The notes: generated by a model not told the origin, from the sequence alone. Positions 9,030 to 18,985 are shown, numbered from the stretch's first letter. The stretch: DNA of 64,000 nt from Bacteroidales bacterium (GCA_028277395.1 JANQGJ010000071.1:186001-250000); one strand, 5' to 3'. A program made the numbers and translations.

Positions 9030-9830
9030 ATGCATAAAAAAACAGTTTTTTTAATTTTAGTAGCTGGTATAGTGATACTTGGCAGCAGTTGCAATAACTA
9101 TTCAAAAATATTGAAGAGTGGTAACAACGAGTTGAAATTTGAAACAGGTGTAGATTTGTATGAAAAGGGTGACTTTAACAGGGCTCTGCAGTTTTTTGAT
9201 ATATTAAGGGCTGTTAATAGAGGGACTGAGAAAGGTGAGAAGCTTACCTATTATACTGCTAACTGCTATTTTCAAATGAAAGATTATCAAATTGCAAGTT
9301 ATTACTACAAACAGTACGCACAAATGTATCCCCGAGGTCAACATGCTGAGGAATCAGCATTTCTGAGTGCCTACTGTAATTATCTTGAATCACCACGATC
9401 TAGCCTGGACCAGACCAATACGTATATTGCGTTAAAAGAATTACAGGCGTTTATTGATATGTATCCCGGAAGTACGAAAATTAAAGAAGCGCATAGATTA
9501 ATGGATGACCTGCGTGGAAAACTTGAAGTGAAAAGTTATAATGTTGGCATGCTTTATTATAAAATGGGTGATTATCAGGCAGCTATAACTTCATTTGAAA
9601 ATTTGCTGGATGATTATCCTGATACAGATTTTAAAGAAAGTGTACTGTTCTCAATAACAAAGGCATATTTTACTTATGCTGAGAAGAGTATATATTCAAA
9701 GAAAGAGGAGAGATATGAGAAAACTATCGAATCCTATAATAATTTACTCTTCCTTTTTCCTGATAGCGAATATCTTTCGGAAGTTGAAGAAATACAAAAA
9801 GAAGCACTTAATAATTTAAAGAATAAATAA
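9030..9830 (+). CDS. bamD: Outer-membrane assembly lipoprotein BamD
   Basis: BamD is the essential lipoprotein of the Bam complex that inserts beta-barrel proteins in the outer membrane. The 266-residue precursor has a lipobox (LGSSC, Cys21) after a hydrophobic signal. TPR-like helix pairs follow, with landmarks YEKGDFNRALQFF, YYYKQYAQMYPRG and YNNLLFLFPDSEYL, as in the YfiO/BamD family. It opens a four-gene block with rpoZ (8 nt away), coaBC (7 nt) and a PorD-like gene (3 nt). The promoter box lies directly in front of its start codon. Confidence 0.9.
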   Translation: MHKKTVFLILVAGIVILGSSCNNYSKILKSGNNELKFETGVDLYEKGDFNRALQFFDILRAVNRGTEKGEKLTYYTANCYFQMKDYQIASYYYKQYAQMYPRGQHAEESAFLSAYCNYLESPRSSLDQTNTYIALKELQAFIDMYPGSTKIKEAHRLMDDLRGKLEVKSYNVGMLYYKMGDYQAAITSFENLLDDYPDTDFKESVLFSITKAYFTYAEKSIYSKKEERYEKTIESYNNLLFLFPDSEYLSEVEEIQKEALNNLKNK

Positions 9831-9838
9831 AATTACAA

Positions 9839-10174
9839 ATGGACTATAAAAAGGTTAAAACAGAAACTACTGCCGTTACCCGTCAAAAGGAGAGATTTTA
9901 TGAGCATACAGGTAATATCTATGAAACTATTGTAGTACTATCAAAACGTGCAAACCAGATTGGTTACGAGATAAAAAAAGAGCTTGATCAGAAAATTGAG
10001 GAATTCGCACCGGCCAATGATAATTTGGAAGAAGTTTTTGAAAACAGGGAACAAATTGAGATTGCACGCTATTATGAAGGCTTACCAAAGCCAACCTTAC
10101 TTTCTGTAAATGAATTCTTAAATGGTAATATATACATAAGAAACCCACATAAAGAATCAATAGAGTATAAATAA
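9839..10174 (+). CDS. rpoZ: RNA polymerase omega subunit, Bacteroidota type
   Basis: The 111-residue protein matches the Bacteroidota omega-like RNA polymerase subunit. TGNIYETIVVLSKRANQI corresponds to the conserved omega core that binds the beta' C-terminus, followed by an acidic linker and PKPTLLSVNEFLNG. Omega helps fold and hold beta'. Eight nucleotides separate it from bamD and seven from coaBC, so the genes form an operon. The family is diverged from proteobacterial RpoZ, and the call leans partly on the conserved gene order. Confidence 0.85.
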   Translation: MDYKKVKTETTAVTRQKERFYEHTGNIYETIVVLSKRANQIGYEIKKELDQKIEEFAPANDNLEEVFENREQIEIARYYEGLPKPTLLSVNEFLNGNIYIRNPHKESIEYK

Positions 10175-10181
10175 TAACTTT

Positions 10182-11384
10182 ATGCTAAAAGGGAAGAAAA
10201 TAATAATAGGTATAACAGCAAGTATCGCAGCATATAAAATACCATTTGTTGTAAGATTGTTGATAAAAGCAGGAGCTGAAGTTCAGATTATTATGACTCC
10301 TGCTACAAAAGATTTTGTAACACCGTTAACTCTTTCCGCATTAACAGATAAACCGGTATTAACTGAGTTTTTTGATGAGAAAGATGGTTCATGGACAAGT
10401 CATATCGATTTAGGAATATGGGCCGATCTGTTGTTAATGGCACCAGTTTCAGCGAATACTCTTGCAAAAATGGCAACGGGAGTTGCCGATAACCTTTTGC
10501 TTACAACATACCTTTCTGCCCGTTGTCCGATTTTCTTTGCACCGGCGATGGATCTTGATATGTATAAACACCCTACAACAACTGCAAATATAGATAAACT
10601 GAAATCGTTGGGTTATAAGTTAATAAAGCCTGTTGAAGGAGAGCTTGCCAGCGGACTTAGAGGGTGCGGAAGACTTGAAGAACCGGAGAATATTGTTGCT
10701 GAAATTGAAAAGTATTTTGATCAAAATGCTTGTTTCTCAGGGAAAAAGGTATTGATAACAGCAGGACCAACATATGAAGCCATAGACCCGGTCCGGTATA
10801 TTGGTAATCACAGTTCAGGTAAAATGGGATTTGAAATTGCCAGACAATTTGCCAGGGAAGGAGCAAAGGTAGAATTGGTAACCGGCCCTACTTCATTAAG
10901 TATAGAAGAAGAGAATATAAATTTATCAAGAGTTACAAGTGCCGAAGAAATGTATGAAGAGTGTAACACAAAATTTCCGGAATCAGATATTGCTGTAATG
11001 GCAGCTGCTGTTTCAGATTTCACACCACTACAACAATATAATAAAAAAGTTAAGAAAAGCGAAGGATTGACATCAATTGGACTTAAGTCTACAAAGGATA
11101 TCCTGGCATCAATGGGTGAAGTTAAAAAAGATGATCAGATACTTGTCGGATTCGCACTTGAAACAGACGATGAACAGGAAAATGCAAGAAATAAACTCAA
11201 CAATAAAAACCTTGATGTAATCGTTCTTAACTCATTATCTGATAAAGGTGCCGGTTTTGGGTATGATACCAATAAAGTTACTATTCTTACAAAGAATGGT
11301 GATGAAATAGTTTTCGGATTAAAGCCTAAGACTGAAGTAGCTTTAGATATTATTTCAGTTATTAAAAAGATATCAAATCAATAA
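10182..11384 (+). CDS. coaBC: Bifunctional phosphopantothenoylcysteine decarboxylase / phosphopantothenate-cysteine ligase
   Basis: Carries out two steps of coenzyme A synthesis: ligation of cysteine to 4'-phosphopantothenate and decarboxylation of the product to 4'-phosphopantetheine. The N-terminal flavoprotein domain (CoaC, about 1-180) shows the GITASIAAYK start, the APVSANTLAKMATG segment, PAMDLDMY and the ASGLRGCGRL flap with its catalytic Cys. The C-terminal CoaB domain (about 185-400) begins VLITAGPTYEAIDPVR and contains VMAAAVSDF and LVGFALETD. The 400-residue length is normal. It is the third gene of the bamD block. Confidence 0.95.
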   Translation: MLKGKKIIIGITASIAAYKIPFVVRLLIKAGAEVQIIMTPATKDFVTPLTLSALTDKPVLTEFFDEKDGSWTSHIDLGIWADLLLMAPVSANTLAKMATGVADNLLLTTYLSARCPIFFAPAMDLDMYKHPTTTANIDKLKSLGYKLIKPVEGELASGLRGCGRLEEPENIVAEIEKYFDQNACFSGKKVLITAGPTYEAIDPVRYIGNHSSGKMGFEIARQFAREGAKVELVTGPTSLSIEEENINLSRVTSAEEMYEECNTKFPESDIAVMAAAVSDFTPLQQYNKKVKKSEGLTSIGLKSTKDILASMGEVKKDDQILVGFALETDDEQENARNKLNNKNLDVIVLNSLSDKGAGFGYDTNKVTILTKNGDEIVFGLKPKTEVALDIISVIKKISNQ

Positions 11385-11387
11385 TTT

Positions 11388-12287
11388 ATGATCAGAAGAG
11401 CGGTTATTATCAGTGTAATTTTTATTACAGGTTTAGTACCTGGCTTTTCACAGGAATTCCTTGGAAATATTCAAATTCAGTCTCAGTCAGTTGATGGTGT
11501 TGACCCATCTGTATTTAGCAATATGGAGACTACAATATTTGAATTCATGAATAACCGTGTTTGGTCATCCTATAATTTCAAGATTGAAGAAAGGATAGAG
11601 TTTACAATGGTTATTACTATTAATGAGGTCCAGGGTAGTGATATCTTTAAAGGGAGTCTAAACCTCGTGTTACAACGACCGATATATGGATCAGATTATA
11701 ACTCTGTTGTTATCAATCTTGTTGATAATGATATCAGATTCGAATTTGTTCCACATCAGTCAATGATATACAGCGATGGAACATATTCCAGTAACCTTAC
11801 ATCTATACTTGCATATTATGCCTATTTAATGCTGGGTCTTGATTTTGACACCTATTCCCTTTACGGAGGTACTCAATTTTATGAAAAGGCCATGGCAGTT
11901 GTTACATCCGCACAAAATTCAAATGAAAAAGGATGGCTGGCATTTGAAGGACCAAAGAACCGATATCAGCTCATTGAGAATATATTAAACCCTTCTTATA
12001 GTGATATGCGTAAACTATTGTATGAATATCATTTAAAAGGATTAGATGTTATGGCCAATGATTTGATCGGTGGAAGAGCTGCTGTGGGTAGTACCCTGAA
12101 ATACTATAAAAACGTCTATAATAAAAGATCAGGTTTATACCTTCTCCAGGTATTACTGGAAGCGAAAAGGGATGAGATCATAAATATTTATACAAAAGCG
12201 TCACCGGCAGAAAAAACTGAAATGATTAACATTATGAAGGAAGTTGATCCGCCAAATGGCAACAGGTACGAGGCTGTAAATAAGTAG
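11388..12287 (+). CDS. porD: T9SS-associated PorD / DUF4835 family protein
   Basis: The 299-residue exported protein (signal peptide ending near GFSQ) matches the DUF4835 family, now commonly named PorD because of its link with the type IX secretion system. Landmarks are the FEFMNNRVWSSYNFK-type segment near residue 52, RPIYGSDYNSVV, YYAYLMLGLDFDTYS and GGTQFYEKA. Its molecular role in secretion is not settled. It sits 3 nt after coaBC, the usual place in this phylum. recN, which I recall as a frequent next gene, does not follow here: a terminator and a surface-protein gene do. Confidence 0.8.
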   Translation: MIRRAVIISVIFITGLVPGFSQEFLGNIQIQSQSVDGVDPSVFSNMETTIFEFMNNRVWSSYNFKIEERIEFTMVITINEVQGSDIFKGSLNLVLQRPIYGSDYNSVVINLVDNDIRFEFVPHQSMIYSDGTYSSNLTSILAYYAYLMLGLDFDTYSLYGGTQFYEKAMAVVTSAQNSNEKGWLAFEGPKNRYQLIENILNPSYSDMRKLLYEYHLKGLDVMANDLIGGRAAVGSTLKYYKNVYNKRSGLYLLQVLLEAKRDEIINIYTKASPAEKTEMINIMKEVDPPNGNRYEAVNK

Positions 12288-12621
12288 ATATTAACCATAG
12301 TAATAGTTCCTTTTTCGGTATACCGAAGTTTTTTATTTCTTCCTGAAAATCAAATTCGATTTTATTATTGATTCGTATGCCTATAACTTAATAATAAGTT
12401 CATAATATTTCATTTATTGTTAGTGTTTATTCAGGCATTTATTTGTATCTTCGTCAATTCTTTCTATCTACATATTAATCGTTCTGAAATTATAATTATC
12501 AATTAAATTATTTTGACTATAAGTTTTTATAGACATAGACTATATGACTATTTGTAGTTTATATAGTGTAAATAAAGATTAATTGGAATGATATTTTTAA
12601 TACTAATCCAAAATATTGATT
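12288..12621. other. Intergenic region before the FnIII/LTD surface protein
   Basis: Apart from the terminator near its start, this 334-nt AT-rich stretch holds no convincing gene or RNA. No exact TAnnTTTG box lies close to the downstream start. The promoter of the next gene must be inside it but I cannot place it. Confidence 0.45.
12312..12340 (+). terminator. Rho-independent terminator of the bamD operon
   Basis: TTCGG-TATA-CCGAA forms a compact hairpin followed by GTTTTTTATTT, 25 nt after the PorD stop codon. Confidence 0.7.
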
Positions 12622-15600
12622 ATGAGAAGTATATGTTTATTTTTATTTGTATGCCTGATAGGTATATTTAGTTTACAATCGCAAACAACGATTTGGAGTG
12701 AAGACTTCAATGCAGTTGCCGATGACGGAGTTGGTGCTACCGGCCCGATTCCGGTAGGTACGAATACAGGAGTTACAGCGCCATCTAGCGGAAAATGGTC
12801 CCTTGATGTTACCAGTTGTGAGTTGACAGCAAGTTCAGACTGGTTTCGTGTTGTATCTCAGATGCTTGAAGCCAGAGATATTGATGGAGATGGTAGCTGG
12901 ACATCTGAATCCATTGATATTTCAGGTTACACGAATGTTACAATTTCTGTTGATGCATCCGAATCCGGAACAATGGAATCAAGTGATTATGCAAAGGCAT
13001 CATATCAAATTGATGGTGGTTCCATTACTCAGTTTGGATATGCAAATGATGATTTTAGCTCACAAACATTCTCAATCTCAGGATTGAGTGGAAGTTCCTT
13101 GGTTGTTATTCTTGAAGTAAACAATGGAGCAGGTTCTGAGTATCACAGATTTGATGACGTTACAGTTTCAGGTTTAGCAAGTGGTGGGGTAAATAATCCT
13201 TCATCGTTTACCGCAACTGTTAATTCAACAACACAGATTGATCTTAGCTGGGTACAAAATGGAAATGGTAATGATGTTATGGTGGCATGGACATCAGATA
13301 ATACATTTGGAACCCCGACTGATGGAAGTTCTTATTCGGCAGGAGATCCTATAACAGGTGGAGGTACAGTTATTTATAATGGAGGATTAACATCCTACAA
13401 TCATACTCCACTTTCATCCGGGACGGTCTATTATTACAAAGCCTGGTCGGTTGACGGCTCTGATAATTATTCATCCGGAGTTACTGATAATGCTACTACT
13501 TACAAGGATGAACCAAGTAATCATGTTACATCATTTACTACTTCGGGTACTACTGCAACAACCATAACATTAACATGGAGCGATAATGATGGATCTGTTG
13601 TAGCAGATGGGTATCTGGTAAAAGCAAGTACCAGCAACTCATTTACTGATCCTGTTGATGGTGTAGCTGTATCAGATGATACTGATTTGTCTGATGGAAG
13701 CGGATCTGTAAATGTATCACATGGTACAGAAACTTATACATGGTCAGGGTTGGATCAGTCAACGCAATATTATTTTAGTATTTGGCCTTATACCAACTCA
13801 TCAACTAGTATTGATTATAAAACTGATGGAACAGTTCCAACAACAAACGGAACCACAGTTACAGCAAATCTTGATCTGATAATTTCAGAAGTAACTGATC
13901 CAAATGATACCTATCAGGCCAAATTCGTTGAAATTCATAATCTCAGCGGTTCTGCTATTGATTTTAGCTCCGATACCTGGTATATTTCCAGACAAGCAAA
14001 TGGTAGTTCATGGGGAGACCTACAGCTTACCGGTACAATAGATGCCGGTGGTACATATACAATTGCCTATAGTCAATCTAATTTCAATACAGCTTATGGA
14101 TTTAATCCCGATCAGGAAGACGGTATTATATCAGGTAACGGTGACGATGCATACTTTCTTTATTATGATGGTGACCATACTACCGGAACACTTGTTGATA
14201 TATTTGGTGCAATTAATGAGGATGGTTCAGGAAAAGACTGGGAATATACTAATAGTAAAGCCGTTAGAAAAAGATCGGTAACCAGCCCAAATACAACATG
14301 GACATTGTCAGAGTGGGTTATTACCGAATCAGCTAATGTTGTTAATATGACTCCGGGAAAAGCATTTGGCAGTATAGTATGGCAGGGAACTACTGATAGC
14401 AATTGGGATACAAAATCAAACTGGGATTTAGGTTTTATTCCGGATGTCAGTATGAACGTTTCTGTCTCTTCAACCTCAAATGATCCGGAAATATCTTCAT
14501 CATCATATGCTCATTGCTGGAGTTTAACAGTGAATGCCGGAGCATCACTCACCGTTAAATCTGATGCCGGTGGACAGGGAACACTTATTTGTGAAGGAAC
14601 TAAAAGTGGAAATGTAAGTGTTGAATGTTATACAACTTCAGGACAATGGCATGGCATATCACCGGCGGTTTCAGGTCAAACGGCTAATGCTCTTTATCTT
14701 GGAGGTTCTCCAAATGTTTGGTTGAAGCAATATAACGAATCAACCAATACCTATAGCAGTATCAGTGAACTGGGAACTTCCCTGGGTACTGGTAATGGAT
14801 GGATGATATGGATTGAGAATGGTGCAGCAAACCAAACGTTTACATTTACCGGTAGTATGAACAGCGGTACAGTTAGTCCTTCGTCAACTATTGTGCGTTC
14901 TCAGGCTGGTTCTGATTATGGCTTTAATTTTATTGGAAATCCGTTTACATCAGCAATCGACTGGAGTGCGTCTTCCGGCTGGACAAAGACTAATATTGAA
15001 GATGCGATTTACGTATATAATAATGGCACCTGGGCTTCTTATGTTAGTGGTACCGGAACAAATGGCGGATCACAGTATATTGCCATGAATCAGGGGTTCT
15101 TTGTACAGGTTAAAGATGATGGAAGTACTTCAGGTACAATAAATATGACCAGCGATATACAGGTATATAATAGTATTGCATTCAGAAAAAAACAGCGTGA
15201 TTTCGACGATTCTAAGTTTATCAGATTGAATATAACAGATGGCGAACTCTCCGATGAAACTGTAATAAAATTGTCAGAAGATGCAACTATTGATTACGAC
15301 AGTGAACTGGATGCAAGAAAACTTTTTAGTCTGAATAGTTCACACCCTCAAATATTTTCTACACTTAACGAGAAAATGTCCATAAACACATTACCGGAAG
15401 GAACCGGAAGCGTAGGTGTTGATGTAACTGGAGCAAATGGAAGTAATATGACCCTGTCACTTACTGAGAATGTTAGTGCTGATGAAGTATATCTTGTTGA
15501 TGAGTTAACCGGAGAATATATAAATCTCCTGAGTGAAAGTTATAACTTTAAGTATGAAAGTTCGTTCGAAAACAGGTTTACAATTCACTTTAGTACTGTT

Positions 15601-15846
15601 AGCGTTGAAGAGTTTTCTGAAAAAAATGATCATTACAATGTATTAACAAAAAAGGACAGGGTTGAGATATTTATCCCATCTGATGAGAATGTATCAGTTG
15701 AAATATTTGACCTTATGGGGAGGAAAGTTGTGAGCAAAGGTGGTTGTTCTGGTAAACAAACGTTTAATCTAAACGGAGGTAATTATTATGTAGTGAAAAT
15801 CAGTAATTCTTACATTTTACAGTCAGAGTTAGTAATAATCAATTAA
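12622..15846 (+). CDS. T9SS-exported protein with FnIII and lamin-tail domains
   Basis: The ATG at 12622 gives a normal signal peptide (MRSICLFLFVCLIGIFSL). A TTG six bases earlier is not needed. The 1074 residues include an N-terminal beta-sandwich (about 25-190), two fibronectin type III-like repeats (about 195-300 and 305-420), a lamin-tail domain (about 425-580, LIISEVTDP, FVEIHNLSG), a long beta-rich region and a T9SS type A sorting domain in the last 80 residues. Such proteins are secreted and surface-attached, and some accompany extracellular nucleases, but no catalytic motif is visible. The next gene starts 10 nt later and is probably cotranscribed. Confidence 0.8.
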   Translation: MRSICLFLFVCLIGIFSLQSQTTIWSEDFNAVADDGVGATGPIPVGTNTGVTAPSSGKWSLDVTSCELTASSDWFRVVSQMLEARDIDGDGSWTSESIDISGYTNVTISVDASESGTMESSDYAKASYQIDGGSITQFGYANDDFSSQTFSISGLSGSSLVVILEVNNGAGSEYHRFDDVTVSGLASGGVNNPSSFTATVNSTTQIDLSWVQNGNGNDVMVAWTSDNTFGTPTDGSSYSAGDPITGGGTVIYNGGLTSYNHTPLSSGTVYYYKAWSVDGSDNYSSGVTDNATTYKDEPSNHVTSFTTSGTTATTITLTWSDNDGSVVADGYLVKASTSNSFTDPVDGVAVSDDTDLSDGSGSVNVSHGTETYTWSGLDQSTQYYFSIWPYTNSSTSIDYKTDGTVPTTNGTTVTANLDLIISEVTDPNDTYQAKFVEIHNLSGSAIDFSSDTWYISRQANGSSWGDLQLTGTIDAGGTYTIAYSQSNFNTAYGFNPDQEDGIISGNGDDAYFLYYDGDHTTGTLVDIFGAINEDGSGKDWEYTNSKAVRKRSVTSPNTTWTLSEWVITESANVVNMTPGKAFGSIVWQGTTDSNWDTKSNWDLGFIPDVSMNVSVSSTSNDPEISSSSYAHCWSLTVNAGASLTVKSDAGGQGTLICEGTKSGNVSVECYTTSGQWHGISPAVSGQTANALYLGGSPNVWLKQYNESTNTYSSISELGTSLGTGNGWMIWIENGAANQTFTFTGSMNSGTVSPSSTIVRSQAGSDYGFNFIGNPFTSAIDWSASSGWTKTNIEDAIYVYNNGTWASYVSGTGTNGGSQYIAMNQGFFVQVKDDGSTSGTINMTSDIQVYNSIAFRKKQRDFDDSKFIRLNITDGELSDETVIKLSEDATIDYDSELDARKLFSLNSSHPQIFSTLNEKMSINTLPEGTGSVGVDVTGANGSNMTLSLTENVSADEVYLVDELTGEYINLLSESYNFKYESSFENRFTIHFSTVSVEEFSEKNDHYNVLTKKDRVEIFIPSDENVSVEIFDLMGRKVVSKGGCSGKQTFNLNGGNYYVVKISNSYILQSELVIIN

Positions 15847-15855
15847 ATCGATAAC

Positions 15856-16092
15856 ATGAAAAAGTCAATAATATCAATAATAGCCATAGTTCTTTTTGTA
15901 GTAGTGCAGTTACCTGTTTTTGCACAGGCTGACGGACCAGGTGACCCTGGTGGAGATCCTGAAGTTGGTGGTGATCCGCCATTGGGTGCTCCTCTGGATG
16001 GTGGAACACTATTGTTATTAAGTTTAGGTGTAGCTTATGGTATTAAGAAGTATCATAATTATAAAAATGAAGAAGTTAATCTTGAAGATTAA
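15856..16092 (+). CDS. Small exported protein with a CTERM-like C-terminal signal
   Basis: This 78-residue protein consists of a Sec signal peptide (MKKSIISIIAIVLFVVVQL, then FAQ), a short Gly/Pro/Asp-rich stretch, and a C-terminal tripartite element: PLDGG, a hydrophobic segment (TLLLLSLGVAYG) and a basic cluster (IKKYHNYK). That is the layout of protein-sorting tails such as PEP-CTERM, and it recalls the Bacteroidota 'PID-CTERM' proteins. It has almost no mature domain. It begins 10 nt after the T9SS surface protein, so the two are likely coexpressed. No sorting enzyme (exosortase) is in the window. Confidence 0.7.
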   Translation: MKKSIISIIAIVLFVVVQLPVFAQADGPGDPGGDPEVGGDPPLGAPLDGGTLLLLSLGVAYGIKKYHNYKNEEVNLED

Positions 16093-16186
16093 TAAGATCC
16101 GTATCGGAATATATTTATTATCAGTTTTAGCTTGTTTGTCTGTATTTTGAAAAACCGGCAATACCAATAGATAATAAAAACAGATT

Positions 16187-16226
16187 AAAGGCTCATGACA
16201 ATATACTTGTTTTGAGCTTTTTTTAT
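16187..16226 (+). terminator. Rho-independent terminator
   Basis: AAGGCTCA and TGAGCTT pair with one bulge and are followed by a run of seven T. It ends the transcript of the surface protein and small CTERM-like gene. Confidence 0.7.
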
Positions 16227-16260
16227 TGGGTGGGATAATATATTTTTTACTCTTATTTAT

Positions 16261-16303
16261 TAAAAAAAAGTCCTGTAGCTGAAAAAACAGCTACGAGGAC
16301 TTT
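16261..16303 (-). terminator. Strong rho-independent terminator of the PKD operon
   Basis: On the minus strand AAGTCCT-C-GTAGCTG pairs with CAGCTAC-A-GGACTT around a T-rich loop and is followed by eight T. It lies 20 nt beyond the stop of the 855-residue PKD protein and faces the plus-strand terminator at 16187. Confidence 0.85.
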
Positions 16304-16323
16304 ACAGAACAACCAGAAAAGGG

Positions 16324-18891
16324 TTATCTTATTTTAATGAACTTTCTTACCACTCCATTATTGTCTTCTGCGGTAACTTTAACAAAATAAAGCCCTTGTG
16401 CAAGAGACTCAGATGCCAAACTAATACTGTGCTTACCAATATTTAATGTATGACTTCCCGAATGCAGTACTTGTCCATAGTGATTAAGAATCTCAATATT
16501 TATATTTGCTGACTCCTTAATCATGATATTTATTTTTGCATTGTCGATAACAGGGTTGGGGTAAATACTTTCAACAGATTCAATATATGCTGACGAAATT
16601 TCATCAATACCCAATATAGCCTGTCCGTTAGTTACCAATATGTTAACTGTGGAGTTGTTATTATCTTCGCTTAGAGTAACATCGAACGGAATAGTTTCAA
16701 TACCTGTGATCTCAGTATAAACAGTATATGTACCTACTGGCAGGTTATCAAAAGTAAACATACCCTGGTTATCAGTTTTAACATATGCTATAGGATTGCC
16801 ATCTGAATTTAGCAGGATAATTTCAACATTACTCATTATATCACGGCTGCTACCGTTTGTTACAACACCGGTAATAACACCATTACCTGATCCAGATGAA
16901 GAAGCATCTACCATGAAAATGTTATAACTCATGCCCATTGGTTCAGGGAATACCGGCCAGGCTTCTTCCCAGTTAATTGCATCAAGGTGATAAGTTGGAA
17001 TGTATGAACCAAAATATACTGATGCATCTGTTAATTCAGCCTGAACAAAATATATACAATTCTCAATACCAACACTTTCAAAAGTGTAATAACCATATTC
17101 ATCAACTTCAGTTGTAGCTACATTGATCAATCCGTTACCTAAGGTGTCGAAGGTCATCAGGTGTACATAGGCATAATCTGCCATTAAGCTATCATCAAGA
17201 TAAACATAACCATCAATTCCAAAAGTGAAGTTATCTCCAACCCAGATAATATCAATATATTCTGAGTAACACCCTGAAGAATCTATTGCAGTAACTTTAA
17301 CTTCATAAATACCATCTTCATAATATGTATGCGTAACATTCTGTCCAATTGCTGCATTATCATCACCAAAGTCCCAAATATATTCAACATAGTTAGAACC
17401 ACCTTCAAGGAATGCTTCAAAATCAACTGTTAAGTTGAAAACTTCATATTCATACCATGTAAAACATCCCTGTATTGTATCGTCAAATACATATATATCT
17501 TCACAGTAGGTACTTTCGCATGAATCTAATGAATTAAATATAGTTAAACATACAGTGTATATACCTTCTTCAGAATATAAATGAACGGGGTTTTGTTCGC
17601 TTGATGTTGAACCATCACCAAAATCCCATAACCATGTGTCAGGATTTCCGTACGAAGCATCTAAAAAGCTTATGCTTAAACTATTGTATCCTCCACCCGG
17701 ATAGATTGTATCACCTTCAGGGTAATACCAGAAGTAAGCTTCACATTCGTAATTCCCGTTTCCGGTAAATACGATATCGCAGAAAGTACTTTGACATGAT
17801 CCAAGTGAGTCAGTGATTGTTAGACAAACCTGGTATTCACCAACTTCACTATAAGTGTGGACAGGGTTTTGCTCAGTAGATGTATTACCATCACCAAAGT
17901 CCCAATACCATGATTCGGGAATTCCAGCACTACCCTGATTACCACCAACGATACTCATATCAATGAAGTTAAATGTCATGAGTTCTGATGAATCAGGATA
18001 ATAGTAGAAATATGCTTCACAATCTGTGGGCCATATAGAATCTCCAACATAAACTAATTGTTGGTATATGCTATAGCACTGATTACTATCACCTTCAATA
18101 GTTAATGATACTATATATTCTCCTGGTATTGAATATAAATGTTCAGGGTTTTGTTCATTAGAAAAGCTACCATCCCCAAAATCCCATGTCCAGGAGTTAG
18201 GATAACCAAAAGACTCATCAATAAACTGAACGGCATTTTGTGTATATCCTGGATAATAATAGAACATTGCTTCACATCCTGTAGGCCAAATTGAATCACC
18301 AACAAAGATCATTAACTCATATGTGCTTGAACACTGGTTATTATAAATACTAAGTGAAACCAGATAATCACCAGCTTCCGAATACACATGTTCAGGGTTT
18401 TGCTCTGTGGATGTATTCCCATCACCAAAATCCCATGTCCAGCTGGTTGGATCACCTATTGATGCATCTGTAAACTGGATAGAATTTTGCATTGTACCCG
18501 GATAATAATAGAACATTGCCTCACAGTCGTTTAAAGTATCTGTACACACCTGAAAATCAAATGCTAACTGGGTTGCTGTGGGAGAGAATGTTCCTGTTTG
18601 AAACAGCATAGTCCCGCAACTCATAGTATTTACTTCAACAATTCCCTGGTCACCCACCGGAATTTCCATGATATCCATGTAATAACCGTTGTTGTCAGTG
18701 TAAACAGTATTATAGTACATATAATAACTACCTCCGGCAAGGGTGTCAGTTACTATGTTTATTTCCTGATTTGCAACAGGCTGACCTGTGGTTATATCTG
18801 TCACGATACCGGAAACTGTAACATCATAAGTCTGTGAAATTAAAAACAGACCCGTTGTCATTAAAATTAAGCTTAAAAACAGTTTTTTCAT
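16324..18891 (-). CDS. T9SS-exported protein with five PKD domains
   Basis: 855 residues with a signal peptide (MKKLFLSLILMTTGLFLIS). A carboxypeptidase-regulatory-like domain (VSGIVTDITTGQPV) comes first. Five PKD domains follow (about 120-560), each introduced by a Cys-containing start such as CEAMFYYYPG and carrying the WDFGDGxxSxEQNPxHxY signature. Two more regulatory-like beta-sandwich domains come next, then a T9SS type A sorting domain (IYPNPVIDNAKI). PKD arrays act as spacers or binding modules in adhesins and extracellular enzymes, and no enzymatic domain is present. It is a paralogue of the next upstream gene (94 nt gap) and the last gene of the sigma-factor operon. Confidence 0.85.
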   Translation of the reverse strand: MKKLFLSLILMTTGLFLISQTYDVTVSGIVTDITTGQPVANQEINIVTDTLAGGSYYMYYNTVYTDNNGYYMDIMEIPVGDQGIVEVNTMSCGTMLFQTGTFSPTATQLAFDFQVCTDTLNDCEAMFYYYPGTMQNSIQFTDASIGDPTSWTWDFGDGNTSTEQNPEHVYSEAGDYLVSLSIYNNQCSSTYELMIFVGDSIWPTGCEAMFYYYPGYTQNAVQFIDESFGYPNSWTWDFGDGSFSNEQNPEHLYSIPGEYIVSLTIEGDSNQCYSIYQQLVYVGDSIWPTDCEAYFYYYPDSSELMTFNFIDMSIVGGNQGSAGIPESWYWDFGDGNTSTEQNPVHTYSEVGEYQVCLTITDSLGSCQSTFCDIVFTGNGNYECEAYFWYYPEGDTIYPGGGYNSLSISFLDASYGNPDTWLWDFGDGSTSSEQNPVHLYSEEGIYTVCLTIFNSLDSCESTYCEDIYVFDDTIQGCFTWYEYEVFNLTVDFEAFLEGGSNYVEYIWDFGDDNAAIGQNVTHTYYEDGIYEVKVTAIDSSGCYSEYIDIIWVGDNFTFGIDGYVYLDDSLMADYAYVHLMTFDTLGNGLINVATTEVDEYGYYTFESVGIENCIYFVQAELTDASVYFGSYIPTYHLDAINWEEAWPVFPEPMGMSYNIFMVDASSSGSGNGVITGVVTNGSSRDIMSNVEIILLNSDGNPIAYVKTDNQGMFTFDNLPVGTYTVYTEITGIETIPFDVTLSEDNNNSTVNILVTNGQAILGIDEISSAYIESVESIYPNPVIDNAKINIMIKESANINIEILNHYGQVLHSGSHTLNIGKHSISLASESLAQGLYFVKVTAEDNNGVVRKFIKIR

Positions 18892-18985
18892 AACACAAAA
18901 TTTTTGTTAATATTTAATTAATAATCCCTAACCGGATGTGTTCTGACTAATAGACAGCCAATAAATAAATGGTTGCCTGAAATTA

